The notes under the pieces are model-generated. The model saw only the letters and a program-made list of their open reading frames with translations, made no database searches and was not told the origin of the DNA. Positions 9,073 to 17,129 of a stretch of 64,000 nucleotides of DNA are shown in pieces (position 1 is the first letter of the stretch; each line of letters opens with the position of its first letter). Source of the stretch: Alphaproteobacteria bacterium (GTDB taxonomy: Bacteria > Pseudomonadota > Alphaproteobacteria > UBA7887); the NCBI GenBank assembly GCA_030739735.1, contig JASLYQ010000009.1, positions 1-64,000 of the forward strand, in the 5' to 3' direction. The translations under genes were made by a program, and so were the position numbers.

Positions 9073-9507
9073 TTACCCCGGAGGCATTAGATCCAGTGTT
9101 CGCTGGTCTGGTTGACCTTCGTAGAACTGATCGAGAGCTGAACTAAAGGAGACGGTTCCATCGGAGTCACGCACTGCCTTACGGAACAAAGTAAGGCATG
9201 ATCTAAACTTATAGTCGTCTGGAGAACCTAGAATCTCCAATGCCGACTTTTCCTTATGGGACATCATGATTTCCACACAATTGATCAAACGTTTCCCAAG
9301 AAGGGGATCTGACAAATATCGTATGGCCTGATCTCGGTCCCTAATGGCATAGTGCTGAGCTGTAGAACTCCGGCCCAGGCCTACTAACTGAGGAAAAACA
9401 AACCACATCCAGTGGGTTCTTTTGCACCCCTCTGTCAGCTCCTTTACGACCGACGGAAAGATCGGCGCTTGGGCATCAACGAAACGGATTAAGTCCGGGT
9501 CGGTCAT
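9073..9507 (-). CDS. DUF1810 family protein
   Basis: A 144-residue soluble protein with the family's highly conserved blocks: RFVDAQAP near the N-terminus, RTHWMWFVFPQLVGLGRS in the first third, and LGSPDDYKFRSCLTLFRKA followed by a C-terminal ALDQFYEGQPD. Length and order match DUF1810 proteins, which are single-domain and widespread in Proteobacteria; their biochemical role is not established. It points toward the Sir2 fusion gene and away from the tRNA-Arg gene. Its base composition is like the rest of the low-GC island, so it is probably cargo of that segment and not part of the operon. Confidence 0.85.
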   Translation of the reverse strand: MTDPDLIRFVDAQAPIFPSVVKELTEGCKRTHWMWFVFPQLVGLGRSSTAQHYAIRDRDQAIRYLSDPLLGKRLINCVEIMMSHKEKSALEILGSPDDYKFRSCLTLFRKAVRDSDGTVSFSSALDQFYEGQPDQRTLDLMPPG

Positions 9508-9710
9508 GTCGATTCAACTGTCACAGCATACGGACCGTGGGAATAGGGTTCCGGCGTCGGAATAAGGTATCGGGGCTTGAGCTAGAGAATCCGCGTACCT
9601 CGCAAAAACGGGAAACCGCTTACGGAACATCCACGCATTTTGCGGACATTCTGTGGATATACATCGGTGATCAGGAAGCTCAGCGCCGCCTAACCCATTG
9701 GAACAATTGG

Positions 9711-9784
<74 letters not shown>

Positions 9785-9858
9785 TGCGCGCCTTCGTCAT
9801 AGCGCGTAAGCGCTTTATGAACAAGACGCGGGGCTCGGTGGCATGGCAGGATGGCGTC

Positions 9859-10758
9859 ATGATCAAGGAAATAACCTTAAGCAGTATCCGCACCAACGTG
9901 CTTGAGATCGCCTATGAGAAAAGCGGGCCAGCGGGGGGTGAGCCGGTTGTTCTCATGCATGGGTTTCCCCAGGACCCGCGCTGCTACGACGGTGTCGTTG
10001 CTCGCCTGGGGGCGGCGGGATATCGCTGTTTCGTGCCGTATCTGCGGGGCTACGGGCCGACACGCTTTCTCTCGCCCGAAACGCTGCGTTCCGGCCAGCA
10101 AGGCGCATTGGCACACGATCTCTTGCAGTTTCTCGATGCCCTTAAGGTGCCCCAGGCCGTCCTCGGCGGGTTCGACTGGGGTGGCCGTGCCGCCTGCATC
10201 GTCGCCGCGTTGTGGCCCGAGCGTGTAAGCGGGTTGGTCAGCTGCGCCGGCTACAACATCCAGAATATCGCCGGCAGCATCGAGCCGTGGCAGCCTATTG
10301 ACGAGCGGCGTTTCTGGTACCAATGGTATTTTCACACTGAGCGTGGCCGGGCCGGCTTAGCCGAGCACCGGGCCGACTTTTGCGAGTTATTGTGGAAACA
10401 CTGGTCACCGAACTGGGACTTCGACGATGCGACCTACGGCGAAACCGCCAAGTCCTTCGATAATCCAGACTTCGTCGCCGTAGTCATCCACTCCTATCGC
10501 CACCGCTATGCCAATGCGGCGGGCGACCCAGCTTATGACGAAATTGAAGCACAGCTTTCCACACAGCCACCGATTGCCGTACCAACAATCAACCTACATG
10601 GCGCAGATGACCAGGTGATTCCGGCCTGGGTGACGAAAGGCCATTCCCGCTACTTCAGCGGCGCCTACGAGCGCCGGGTGCTCGACGGCATCGGCCACAA
10701 CGTGCCGCAGGAGACCCCTGCGGCCTTCGCTGACGCGATCTTAGAGCTCTGTCCGTAA
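9859..10758 (+). CDS. Alpha/beta hydrolase, epoxide-hydrolase-like
   Basis: 299 residues. The oxyanion-hole motif LMHGFPQDP is followed by a nucleophile elbow GGFDWGG near residue 105, with Asp instead of Ser, as in epoxide hydrolases and haloalkane dehalogenases. The catalytic His is in DGIGHNVPQE near the C-terminus, and a cap rich in Trp and Tyr lies between. The longest open frame starts inside the tRNA gene, so I chose the ATG at 9859, preceded by GGCAGGA; 9817 is an alternative. The product probably opens epoxides by an alkyl-enzyme ester; the substrate is unknown. Its 3' end overlaps the convergent NUDIX gene by 18 nt. Confidence 0.82.
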   Translation: MIKEITLSSIRTNVLEIAYEKSGPAGGEPVVLMHGFPQDPRCYDGVVARLGAAGYRCFVPYLRGYGPTRFLSPETLRSGQQGALAHDLLQFLDALKVPQAVLGGFDWGGRAACIVAALWPERVSGLVSCAGYNIQNIAGSIEPWQPIDERRFWYQWYFHTERGRAGLAEHRADFCELLWKHWSPNWDFDDATYGETAKSFDNPDFVAVVIHSYRHRYANAAGDPAYDEIEAQLSTQPPIAVPTINLHGADDQVIPAWVTKGHSRYFSGAYERRVLDGIGHNVPQETPAAFADAILELCP

Positions 10759-11163
10759 GGCACGGCGCAGTGCCTCTATCTCTGGCTCTGCCATGCGGGC
10801 GGTACGAATGGCATCCTCTGGCGTCATGAAGCCCAGCGTCAGAGACTCGTGGTCTGGTATACATGGACTTCCTTCGCTCGCGATCTGATAGTAGAGCGGC
10901 GTATAGGGCGACAGCGTCCACGGACTGAATAGAGTTCCCGGCACGTGCAACAAGCCGATCAGCGCGATTTCTAGTCCGCCCTCCTCTTGAAACTCACGGC
11001 ATAATGCGGCTTCTGGTGTCTCACCAGGTTCAACTCCGCCACCGGGAAACTTGAGGACATCGCGCCCGGCGACATGCTCGGTGCTCATTAGCACCGCACC
11101 GGCGCGCAGCAGCACGCCATAGACGCGAAGATTCTGGGGGCCTGCCTCCACAGCGGTGATCAC
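10741..11163 (-). CDS. NUDIX hydrolase
   Basis: A 140-residue protein with a perfect Nudix box: the G-x5-E-x7-REUxEExGU pattern is met by GGVEPGE, then TPEAALC, then REFQEEGGL. Nudix enzymes cleave nucleoside diphosphates linked to another moiety, or capped nucleotides; the preceding strand VLKFPGGG is typical, but the substrate cannot be read. The GTG start overlaps the stop of propionyl-CoA synthetase as GTGA, so the two genes are probably co-transcribed and translationally coupled. Confidence 0.9.
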   Translation of the reverse strand: MITAVEAGPQNLRVYGVLLRAGAVLMSTEHVAGRDVLKFPGGGVEPGETPEAALCREFQEEGGLEIALIGLLHVPGTLFSPWTLSPYTPLYYQIASEGSPCIPDHESLTLGFMTPEDAIRTARMAEPEIEALRRALRTEL

Positions 11164-13058
11164 TGCTTGGGATAGCCAACCTTGACAAGGTCTTCGGCGA
11201 TCTCGTCAAAGATCACCGGATCGTCGACCGTCGCCGGCATGTGCCACTCGGTACCATCGGCAATCTTTTTCATGGTGCCGCGGAGGATTTTGCCAGAGCG
11301 CGTCTTGGGCAGGCGCTGGACGACGAAGGCAGTCTTGAACGCGGCCACGGGTCCGATGCTGTCGCGCACCATCTGCACCACCTCGGCGACGATCTCCTCG
11401 TGTGGTCGGTTGACGCCCGCCTGCAGCACCAGCATGCCGACGGGCAGCTCGCCTTTGAGCTGGTCCTCAACGCCGATCACAGCGCATTCGGCGACATCGC
11501 CGTGATGCGCCAGCACCTCCTCCATGCCGCCTGTCGACAGACGGTGGCCAGCAACGTTAATGATATCGTCGGTGCGCGCCATGACGAAGACGTAGCCGTC
11601 TTTGTCGATGTAGCCGGCATCGCCGCTCTCGTAGTAGCCGGAAAAGGTGGAGAGATAGGCCTCGACGAAATGCTCGTCCTGGTGCCATAGCGTCGGTAGG
11701 CAGCTCGGCGGCATGGGCAGCTTTATGACAATGGCGCCAATGTCCCCTTGCGGCACCTCGTTGCCAGCGTCGTCGAGCACGCGCAGGTCGTAGCCCGGCA
11801 CCGGCACGGTCGCCGAGCCGGGTTTAATCGGCATCAGTTCCAGGCCAGCCGGGTTAGCGCAGATGGGCCAACCTGTCTCGGTCTGCCACCAGTGGTCGAT
11901 CACCGGCACACCTAGCTTCTCCTGGGCCCATTCAAGGGTGTCCGGGTCGAGCCGCTCGCCGGCCAGATAGAGCCCCTTGAAGGCGTTCATGTCGTATTGC
12001 GCCAGCAGCTTCGCTTGTGGGTCCTCACGACGGATGGCGCGAAAGGCCGTCGGCGCGGTGAACATCACCTTCACCTTGTGCTCGGCGATGACGCGCCAGA
12101 AGGCGCCGGCGTCTGGGGTGCCGACAGGCTTGCCTTCGTAGAGAACCGTGGTGCAGCCATAGAGCAAGGGCGCGTAAACGATATAGGAATGGCCAACCAC
12201 CCAGCCGACATCGCTCGCCGCCCAGTACACCTCGCCGGGCTGCATGTCGTAGATCGCCGACATGGAATAGGTCAGCGAGACCGCATGCCCGCCATTGTCG
12301 CGCACCACGCCCTTCGGGATCCCGGTGGTGCCGGAGGTGTAGAGAATGTAGAGGGGATCGGTGGCAGCGACCGGCACGCAATCGTGGGGCTCTACCCCAT
12401 CTAAGGCCTGGTCCCAGGTCACGTCGCGGCCCGCGACCAACTCGGCCACCAGCTGCGGCCGCTCGAAGATGATGCAGGTGGTCGGCTTATGCGCGGCGAG
12501 ATCTATCGCTTCGTCGAGCAGCGGCTTGTAGGGAACCACGCGCCCGGGCTCGATGCCGCAGCTTCCGGCCACCATCAGCTTGGGCTTGGCGTCATCGATG
12601 CGGGTGGCCAGCTCGCGCGGTGCGAAGCCGCCGAAGACCACCGAATGCACTGCGCCGAGCCGCGCACAGGCGAGCATGGCGATGACCGTCTCCGGAATCA
12701 TCGGCATGTAGACCAGCACGCGGTCGCCTTTTTCCACGCCCTGCGCCGCCAGCGCGCCGGCAAAGGCGGCAACCCGATCACGCAACTCGTTGTAACTATA
12801 TGTTCGCTTGGTGCCGGTAACCGGGCTGTCGTAGATCAATGCCGCCTGCTCGCCGCGGCCGGCCTCGACATGCTTGTCGAGCGCATTGTAGCAGGTGTTG
12901 AGCTCACCGCCCACGAACCAGCGCACGAAGGGCGGACGCGACTGATCACAGACCGTATCCCAGCGCTTGGTCCAGACGACGGCGTCGGCCTTCTCTGCCC
13001 AAAACCCATCGGGATCGCTCAGAGCCCACTCATATTCCGCCTTGTACCGCCCGCTCAT
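11160..13058 (-). CDS. prpE: Propionyl-CoA synthetase (propionate-CoA ligase)
   Basis: 632 residues of the acyl-CoA synthetase superfamily. The AMP-binding P-loop YTSGTTGIPKGVVRDNGG carries the RDNGG extension seen in PrpE. DHWWQTETGWPI is the PrpE form of the A5 motif. The C-terminal KTRSGKILRGTMKK contains the catalytic, acetylation-prone lysine. It converts propionate, ATP and CoA to propionyl-CoA in the cytoplasm. The frame runs 200 nt further 5', but MSGRYKAEYEWAL at 13058 matches the family start and has GGGAGGG 8 nt upstream. Acetyl-CoA synthetase is a less likely reading. No methylcitrate-cycle genes are adjacent; NUDIX follows with a 4-nt overlap. Confidence 0.92.
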   Translation of the reverse strand: MSGRYKAEYEWALSDPDGFWAEKADAVVWTKRWDTVCDQSRPPFVRWFVGGELNTCYNALDKHVEAGRGEQAALIYDSPVTGTKRTYSYNELRDRVAAFAGALAAQGVEKGDRVLVYMPMIPETVIAMLACARLGAVHSVVFGGFAPRELATRIDDAKPKLMVAGSCGIEPGRVVPYKPLLDEAIDLAAHKPTTCIIFERPQLVAELVAGRDVTWDQALDGVEPHDCVPVAATDPLYILYTSGTTGIPKGVVRDNGGHAVSLTYSMSAIYDMQPGEVYWAASDVGWVVGHSYIVYAPLLYGCTTVLYEGKPVGTPDAGAFWRVIAEHKVKVMFTAPTAFRAIRREDPQAKLLAQYDMNAFKGLYLAGERLDPDTLEWAQEKLGVPVIDHWWQTETGWPICANPAGLELMPIKPGSATVPVPGYDLRVLDDAGNEVPQGDIGAIVIKLPMPPSCLPTLWHQDEHFVEAYLSTFSGYYESGDAGYIDKDGYVFVMARTDDIINVAGHRLSTGGMEEVLAHHGDVAECAVIGVEDQLKGELPVGMLVLQAGVNRPHEEIVAEVVQMVRDSIGPVAAFKTAFVVQRLPKTRSGKILRGTMKKIADGTEWHMPATVDDPVIFDEIAEDLVKVGYPKQ

Positions 13059-13188
13059 CGCAGGGCCCTCCCGCTGGTTCTCCACATGCGCGCATATTGG
13101 TCGCCGCAGGGGCAAGGGACAAGGCTCGTGCACATCAAACGTGAAAACGGACCGTCTTCTCGCCGGTGGGCGTGATAGGCTTGTCGCC

Positions 13189-14196
13189 GTGATACGCAAG
13201 ACCGCATTGTTAGCTGTGACCTGTCTGACGCTCGCGGCATCCGCCGCCCAGGCGCAGAACACACGTTATGAGCCGTGGGGAGAGACTGTTCAGGGCAGCA
13301 GCACCCAGGACATGGTCAATCAGCTGCGCGACTTGATCCGCGCGGCCGAGCAGACACGTGCCGCGGACCCGCACTTTCTCGGCGATCTCAAAGCGCTTGC
13401 CGACGAATATGAGGGCTTGGCGCAGACCCAAGCACCCGCGCCAGTGGCAGTGCCCATGGCACGACGTGTGCTACAAGACGACTTTCGCGATGGCAATTTC
13501 GACCGCGGCACAGTTTGGCACATCACCCGTGGGCGCTGGTGGATCGACAACAACGTCGGCCTGCGCTCCTACGTCTCGGACCAGCGCTATGGGCCCCAGG
13601 CCAGTACACAGCCGGAGCCGGCACCAGCGCCGAACCGCCCGCGCGACGACCTAGCCGAAGCGATCATCAGCAATATCCTCAACGAAATGCTACGACCCGA
13701 GAACGGCGGCAGCGCACAGCCACAGCCACAACCCCAGCCCGCGCCGCAGCCACAGCAGGCCGGCGACAGCCTGCCGGCGGAGATTGTAGCCGAGGCCAAT
13801 ATCCCCAACGCCTTTACGCTGCGTCTGGAGCTTACCTCGCGCGAGCGCTACGGCGAGTTCCGCGCCGGGGTCTACCAGGTCTCGACCCAGAACGGCTGGG
13901 GTTATTCCCTAGCCTATACGCCCGGCACCCAGACGCCGCTACGCTTGATGCGCGTCTCACGCGGCCAGCACACGGTGATCGACTATGGTGACGACGCCAT
14001 TATATTTGAAGACAACACCCTGCACGTCATCGAGTGGCGGCGCGACATGAACGGCCGCATGACCGTAACTGTCGACAACAACCCGCTAATTAACGTCACG
14101 GACCGCCACCTACGCGATCCCTTCACCCTCGTGGCCCTCGCCAATCAAGGCGGTGACTACGGCGTGCGTAACGTTACCATAAACGAGGTCCGCTAG
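13189..14196 (+). CDS. Secreted protein, jelly-roll (LamG/DUF1080-like) with Pro-Gln linker
   Basis: I chose the GTG at 13189 because it starts a clear signal peptide (VIRKTALLAVTCLTLAASA, cleavage likely after AQA). The mature part of about 310 residues has a helical segment, then LQDDFRDGNFDRGTVWHI, the opening strand typical of concanavalin-like jelly rolls. A 70-residue low-complexity Pro/Gln/Glu stretch with PQPQPQPAPQPQ follows, then the remaining strands (AFTLRLELTSRERYGEF, TLHVIEWRRDMNGRMTV). The linker thus seems to be inserted in the beta-sandwich. A sugar- or surface-binding role is likely for this fold; no catalytic residues are evident. It is divergent from prpE with 130 nt between starts. 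Confidence 0.65.
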   Translation: MIRKTALLAVTCLTLAASAAQAQNTRYEPWGETVQGSSTQDMVNQLRDLIRAAEQTRAADPHFLGDLKALADEYEGLAQTQAPAPVAVPMARRVLQDDFRDGNFDRGTVWHITRGRWWIDNNVGLRSYVSDQRYGPQASTQPEPAPAPNRPRDDLAEAIISNILNEMLRPENGGSAQPQPQPQPAPQPQQAGDSLPAEIVAEANIPNAFTLRLELTSRERYGEFRAGVYQVSTQNGWGYSLAYTPGTQTPLRLMRVSRGQHTVIDYGDDAIIFEDNTLHVIEWRRDMNGRMTVTVDNNPLINVTDRHLRDPFTLVALANQGGDYGVRNVTINEVR

Positions 14197-14460
14197 CTCG
14201 TGCATCTTGGCCGACAGTGACCGCCAAGCGAATACGCTGCTGGCGCCATCAGTCGGTGGTCGCCATCTCGCATGTCCCTTGACACTGTCAAAAGCGGTCT
14301 TCGGCCGTCCGTTATATAAGGGAAGACCATACTTAATCTTCCATGGATCACTTAGAATTGGAAAACATCTCCGTCGAACCTGCGCCTGCAATTGAGTATA
14401 GTGCCCCTAATATAAACTAACTCGGTTTCGAGGGTCTCAAACGACGGCGACGCCGCATGC

Positions 14461-14496
14461 AAAAAGCCCCCGGCAACGCACTGCCGGGGGCTTTTT
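14461..14496. terminator. Strong bidirectional Rho-independent terminator
   Basis: A perfect 15-bp stem (AAAAAGCCCCCGGCA paired with its complement) with a 6-nt loop ACGCAC lies just beyond the stop of the Bax-inhibitor gene. It has A and T runs on both sides, so it works for the minus-strand gene and could also stop transcripts from the secreted-protein gene. The rest of 14197-14514 shows no gene. Confidence 0.92.
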
Positions 14497-14514
14497 CTTT
14501 CACTATCGGTAGGA

Positions 14515-15234
14515 CTATTCGCGGCTGCCAAACAGGTGCAGCAGGAAGTAAAACATGTTGACGAAATCAAGGTAGAGCGTCAGTGCGCCCATGATCGCGC
14601 TCTTCTCGGCCACCGCGGCATCGCCGCTCTGCGCCGCGTAGACCATCTTCAATTTCTGGGTATCCCAGGCCGTCAGACCCGCGAAAACCAGTACGCCGAT
14701 CACCGAGATAGCGAAGTGCAGCGCACTCGACTGCAAGAAGAGGTTCACCAGCATGGCGATGATGATGCCGATCAGGCCCATCACCATGAACGAGCCCATG
14801 CCGCTCAGGTTTCGCTTGGTCGTATAGCCGTAAAGGCTGAGCCCGGCGAAAGCCGCTGCCGTGATGAAGAACACGCGTGCGATGCTAGTGCTCGTATAGA
14901 CCATGAAAATCGAAGCCATCGACAGCCCCATGACCACGGCAAAGGCCCAGAATAACGCCCGCGTGGCGCCGACGCTGAGCTTGTTGAGGCCGAAGCTGAG
15001 CGCGAGGATAAAGGCCAGCGGCGACAGCATGACCAGCCAGGCGAGCGGCGTGCCATAGATGGCCTGCATCATGCCTTCCGACGAGGCCGTGAACATAGCC
15101 ACCGCGCCGGTTACACCCAGGCCGAGGCACATATAGTTGTAGACCTTGAGCATGAAAGCCCGCAGGCCCTCGTCCACCATTGCGGCATCTGCGCCACGGG
15201 CATGCTCGATCACAGTCTTGCGGTCGAACGCCAT
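14515..15234 (-). CDS. Bax inhibitor-1/YccA family membrane protein
   Basis: 239 residues with seven hydrophobic segments and the family pattern: an N-terminal soluble stretch, FMLKVYNYMCLGLGVTG leading into TM1, GYTTKRNLSGMGSFM in the middle, and the C-terminal TAWDTQKLKMVYAAQ and LYLDFVNMFYFLLHLFG. BI-1 proteins of this size are inner-membrane calcium-leak channels or stress regulators; YccA modulates FtsH in E. coli. ATG 15234 has GAGGGG upstream; longer frames are not needed. It is transcribed alone and ends at the strong terminator. Confidence 0.93.
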   Translation of the reverse strand: MAFDRKTVIEHARGADAAMVDEGLRAFMLKVYNYMCLGLGVTGAVAMFTASSEGMMQAIYGTPLAWLVMLSPLAFILALSFGLNKLSVGATRALFWAFAVVMGLSMASIFMVYTSTSIARVFFITAAAFAGLSLYGYTTKRNLSGMGSFMVMGLIGIIIAMLVNLFLQSSALHFAISVIGVLVFAGLTAWDTQKLKMVYAAQSGDAAVAEKSAIMGALTLYLDFVNMFYFLLHLFGSRE

Positions 15235-15424
15235 TTCGTTCCCCTCACGTTCCAGAATTTCCAAGTCGATGACACATATGGGCGCATTGGCGCCACACTT
15301 CAACTGCCTTTTCTAGCAGCTTGCGCGCTCAACTGCCACACAGCAGGGGCCCTACCTTTCGAGCCATGGCGCGCCAAGTGCCGGCTAATCCTACCGCCGC
15401 ACTGACCCCCGGCCGCTTGTCCCC

Positions 15425-15754
15425 GGCGACAGGCTGTTACTGGTGGCGCAGACCGAGATCAAGTAGGCGATCGATGCGCTGGCGGAGGTCGCAGCGGCGC
15501 TGAGTGTCGGCGCGCTGTTTCTGGGCCCGACCGACCTGCATGCCGACATCGGCTATCTCGGCCGGAGCAACGTGCCCGAGGTCGAGGCGAAAATCTAACG
15601 TGCAGCGACGGCGGCGCAGGTGGCTCGCGTAACCATCAGTATAACCACCAATGTCGACACGAACCTGACACAGAACCCTTCGTTCGTCACTGCCGGCTTC
15701 GACGTCGGTTCGCCCGAAGGCGTTGCGGCAGCAGCAAAAACCGCCGGGCCTTAG
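15425..15754 (+). pseudogene. HpcH/HpaI aldolase remnant (C-terminal part)
   Basis: One frame reads GDRLLLVAQTEIK, stop, AIDALAEVAAALSVGALF, then LGPTDLHADIGYLG, and NVPEVEAKI followed by a second stop, ending with VTAGFDVGSPEGVAAA. This is the C-terminal half of an HpcH/HpaI (hydroxyketoacid) aldolase, whose usual motifs are QIET, GPxDLxxxxG and a late VGSD. Two in-frame stops and no 5' half show it is dead. It lies between the Bax-inhibitor and zincin genes; 15235-15424 holds nothing recognisable. Confidence 0.75.
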
Positions 15755-16140
15755 GGTTCACCCTGTAGGGCATCCATCTCTTCGTCGGAATAGCCGAAGT
15801 GGTGGCCGATCTCGTGGAGCAGCACGTAGCGCACCACGTTGGCTAATGCCGCTTCGCTTTCGCACCAATAGTCGAGCAAAGACCGGCGGTACAGCTGAAC
15901 CATGTCGGGCTCAGGTGCCGGCGCGCTGACGTTGCGCTCGGTCAAGGCTTCGCCCATATAGAGGCCGAGCAGGTCGAATGGGCCTTCCAGTTTCATCGCC
16001 TGGCAGACTTCCTCGTCCGGGAAATCGACCACCTGAACGACGATATTACCGACCTGTCGCCGCAAGGCTTGTGGGATCGCGGCGATCTCGGCTTCGGCGA
16101 TGGCCTGGATGTCGGCGATGCTGGGCGCGCGCATGGGCAT
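15751..16140 (-). CDS. Small zincin metallopeptidase-like protein
   Basis: 129 residues, the size of the minimal zincin family (PF06262-like). The C-terminal HEIGHHFGYSDEEM is the zinc signature HExxH followed by a conserved F-G-x-S/D-D-E. The core contains VVDFPDEEV and LLGLYMGEALTE, both normal in the family. A weak peptidase or chaperone role is assumed in the literature, without known substrates. Starts at 16140 and 16134 are both possible; AGGA immediately precedes the first, which favours the second mechanically. Its 3' end touches the aldolase remnant. Confidence 0.88.
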   Translation of the reverse strand: MPMRAPSIADIQAIAEAEIAAIPQALRRQVGNIVVQVVDFPDEEVCQAMKLEGPFDLLGLYMGEALTERNVSAPAPEPDMVQLYRRSLLDYWCESEAALANVVRYVLLHEIGHHFGYSDEEMDALQGEP

Positions 16141-16188
16141 TCCTGAGCAGTTCGTATACATCTGCATACCACAGTCACGGAGGGATAT

Positions 16189-16473
16189 ATGGCTGACAAA
16201 TTGAATGCGGCGGCGATCGACACCGCGCTGAACGAGTTTGACGACTGGGCCCATGTGGAGGCACGAGAGGCCATCTGTAAGAATCTCCACTTCACCGACT
16301 TTCATACCGCTTCCGACTGAATGAGCCGCGCCGCACTGAAGGCGGAGAAAATGAAGCATCACCCAGTAGGGAACATTGTCTACAACCAGGTTGCGGTCAC
16401 CCCTGCCAGCCACGGTGTCGACGGGCTGAGCGAGCGCGACGTGGCCCTGTCGCGCTTTATGGATAGCCTGTGA
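16189..16473 (+). pseudogene. Pterin-4a-carbinolamine dehydratase, interrupted by one TGA
   Basis: From a well-placed ATG (GGAGGG about 5 nt upstream) the frame reads a normal PCD N-terminus (FDDWAHVEAREAICKNLHF, TDFHTASD), then TGA at 16318, and continues in the same frame with MSRAALKAEKMKHHP, YNQVAVTPASHGVDGLSERD and a proper end. The TGA sits where the family has Phe or Trp before Met. The active-site block HHPEW is HHPVG here, so decay has gone beyond one stop. PCD recycles the pterin cofactor of aromatic amino acid hydroxylases; none is in the window. The last base of its stop is shared with the next ATG. Confidence 0.82.
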
Positions 16474-16913
16474 TGCCACCACGCGCTGTCTTCTGGACCA
16501 CTCTAGCGCTGGCGGCACCGATGCCGGTCTGTGCGCTAGCCATGGTTTTTGGCTCGGTTACCGTCAAGCTGACGGCCTATATCTACCTCGCGAATTACGG
16601 CGCTGTCCTGCTAGCCTTCGCCGGGGCCGCACATTGGGGACTGGCGCTGGCCCGCAACAACAGGGATTGGAACAGCTATATCTTTGCCGCCGTGATGGTG
16701 TTGGTGGCCTGGCTGGCACTGGGTTTGGTGCAGCCGGGACCGCGGCTGATCGCCCTCGGCCTTGGCTTCTTCGCGGTATTCATTGCCGATCGCCGCGCCG
16801 TGACGCGCGGACATGCGCCCGACTGGAACCGCGGCACGCGCAAGCTCTTCACGATCGTGGTGCTGCTATCCCTCACCCTCGCTTTAGGCGCAGTCCGCTA
16901 TGCCAGCGGTTGA
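16473..16913 (+). CDS. DUF3429 membrane protein
   Basis: 146 residues with about five membrane segments: two N-terminal helices, YGAVLLAFAGAAHWGLALA (the family's hallmark AHWG block), a pair of helices around WLALGLVQPG, and LGFFAVFIADRRAVTRG. A last helix closes the protein. The role of DUF3429 proteins is unknown. The ATG overlaps the stop of the dehydratase pseudogene as TGATG, so it was once translated by coupling to that gene, and may now be poorly expressed unless ribosomes restart at 16321. Confidence 0.82.
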   Translation: MPPRAVFWTTLALAAPMPVCALAMVFGSVTVKLTAYIYLANYGAVLLAFAGAAHWGLALARNNRDWNSYIFAAVMVLVAWLALGLVQPGPRLIALGLGFFAVFIADRRAVTRGHAPDWNRGTRKLFTIVVLLSLTLALGAVRYASG

Positions 16914-17071
16914 ATCTGTGACCCGCCGGCCGTGCCGCCCCGAGTGCGGCGCACTTCGTTGCGCATTAGGTTGATGTGGGCATGCAGCTGGTATAGCTCG
17001 TCCACATAGATCCACAGCAACTCCCGGCCCGTGATGCCTTCGCGCACATCATCGCGGTTACTGCTCCTCAC
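16898..17071 (-). CDS. Small ORF or gene remnant, unknown
   Basis: A 57-codon frame starting at GTG directly after a TAG. It reads NRDDVREGITGRELLWIY, then VDELYQLHAHINLMRNEV with an Arg/Gly-rich tail, an amphipathic helical pattern with GC-biased third positions. This looks like real coding sequence, either a tiny protein or the 3' end of a lost gene. No clear SD is present. It overlaps the end of the DUF3429 gene by 16 nt. Not recognised. Confidence 0.3.
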   Translation of the reverse strand: MRSSNRDDVREGITGRELLWIYVDELYQLHAHINLMRNEVRRTRGGTAGGSQIQPLA

Positions 17072-17129
17072 CTACTGCGACACGTCTCGGCCCCTCCCCT
17101 CAGCATCGTCGCAAAGGCCAACCGACCTG

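Noticed and set aside
12489-13175. A 228-codon plus-strand ORF opposite prpE
   Set aside because: Antisense shadow in GC-rich DNA; prpE is unambiguous on the other strand.
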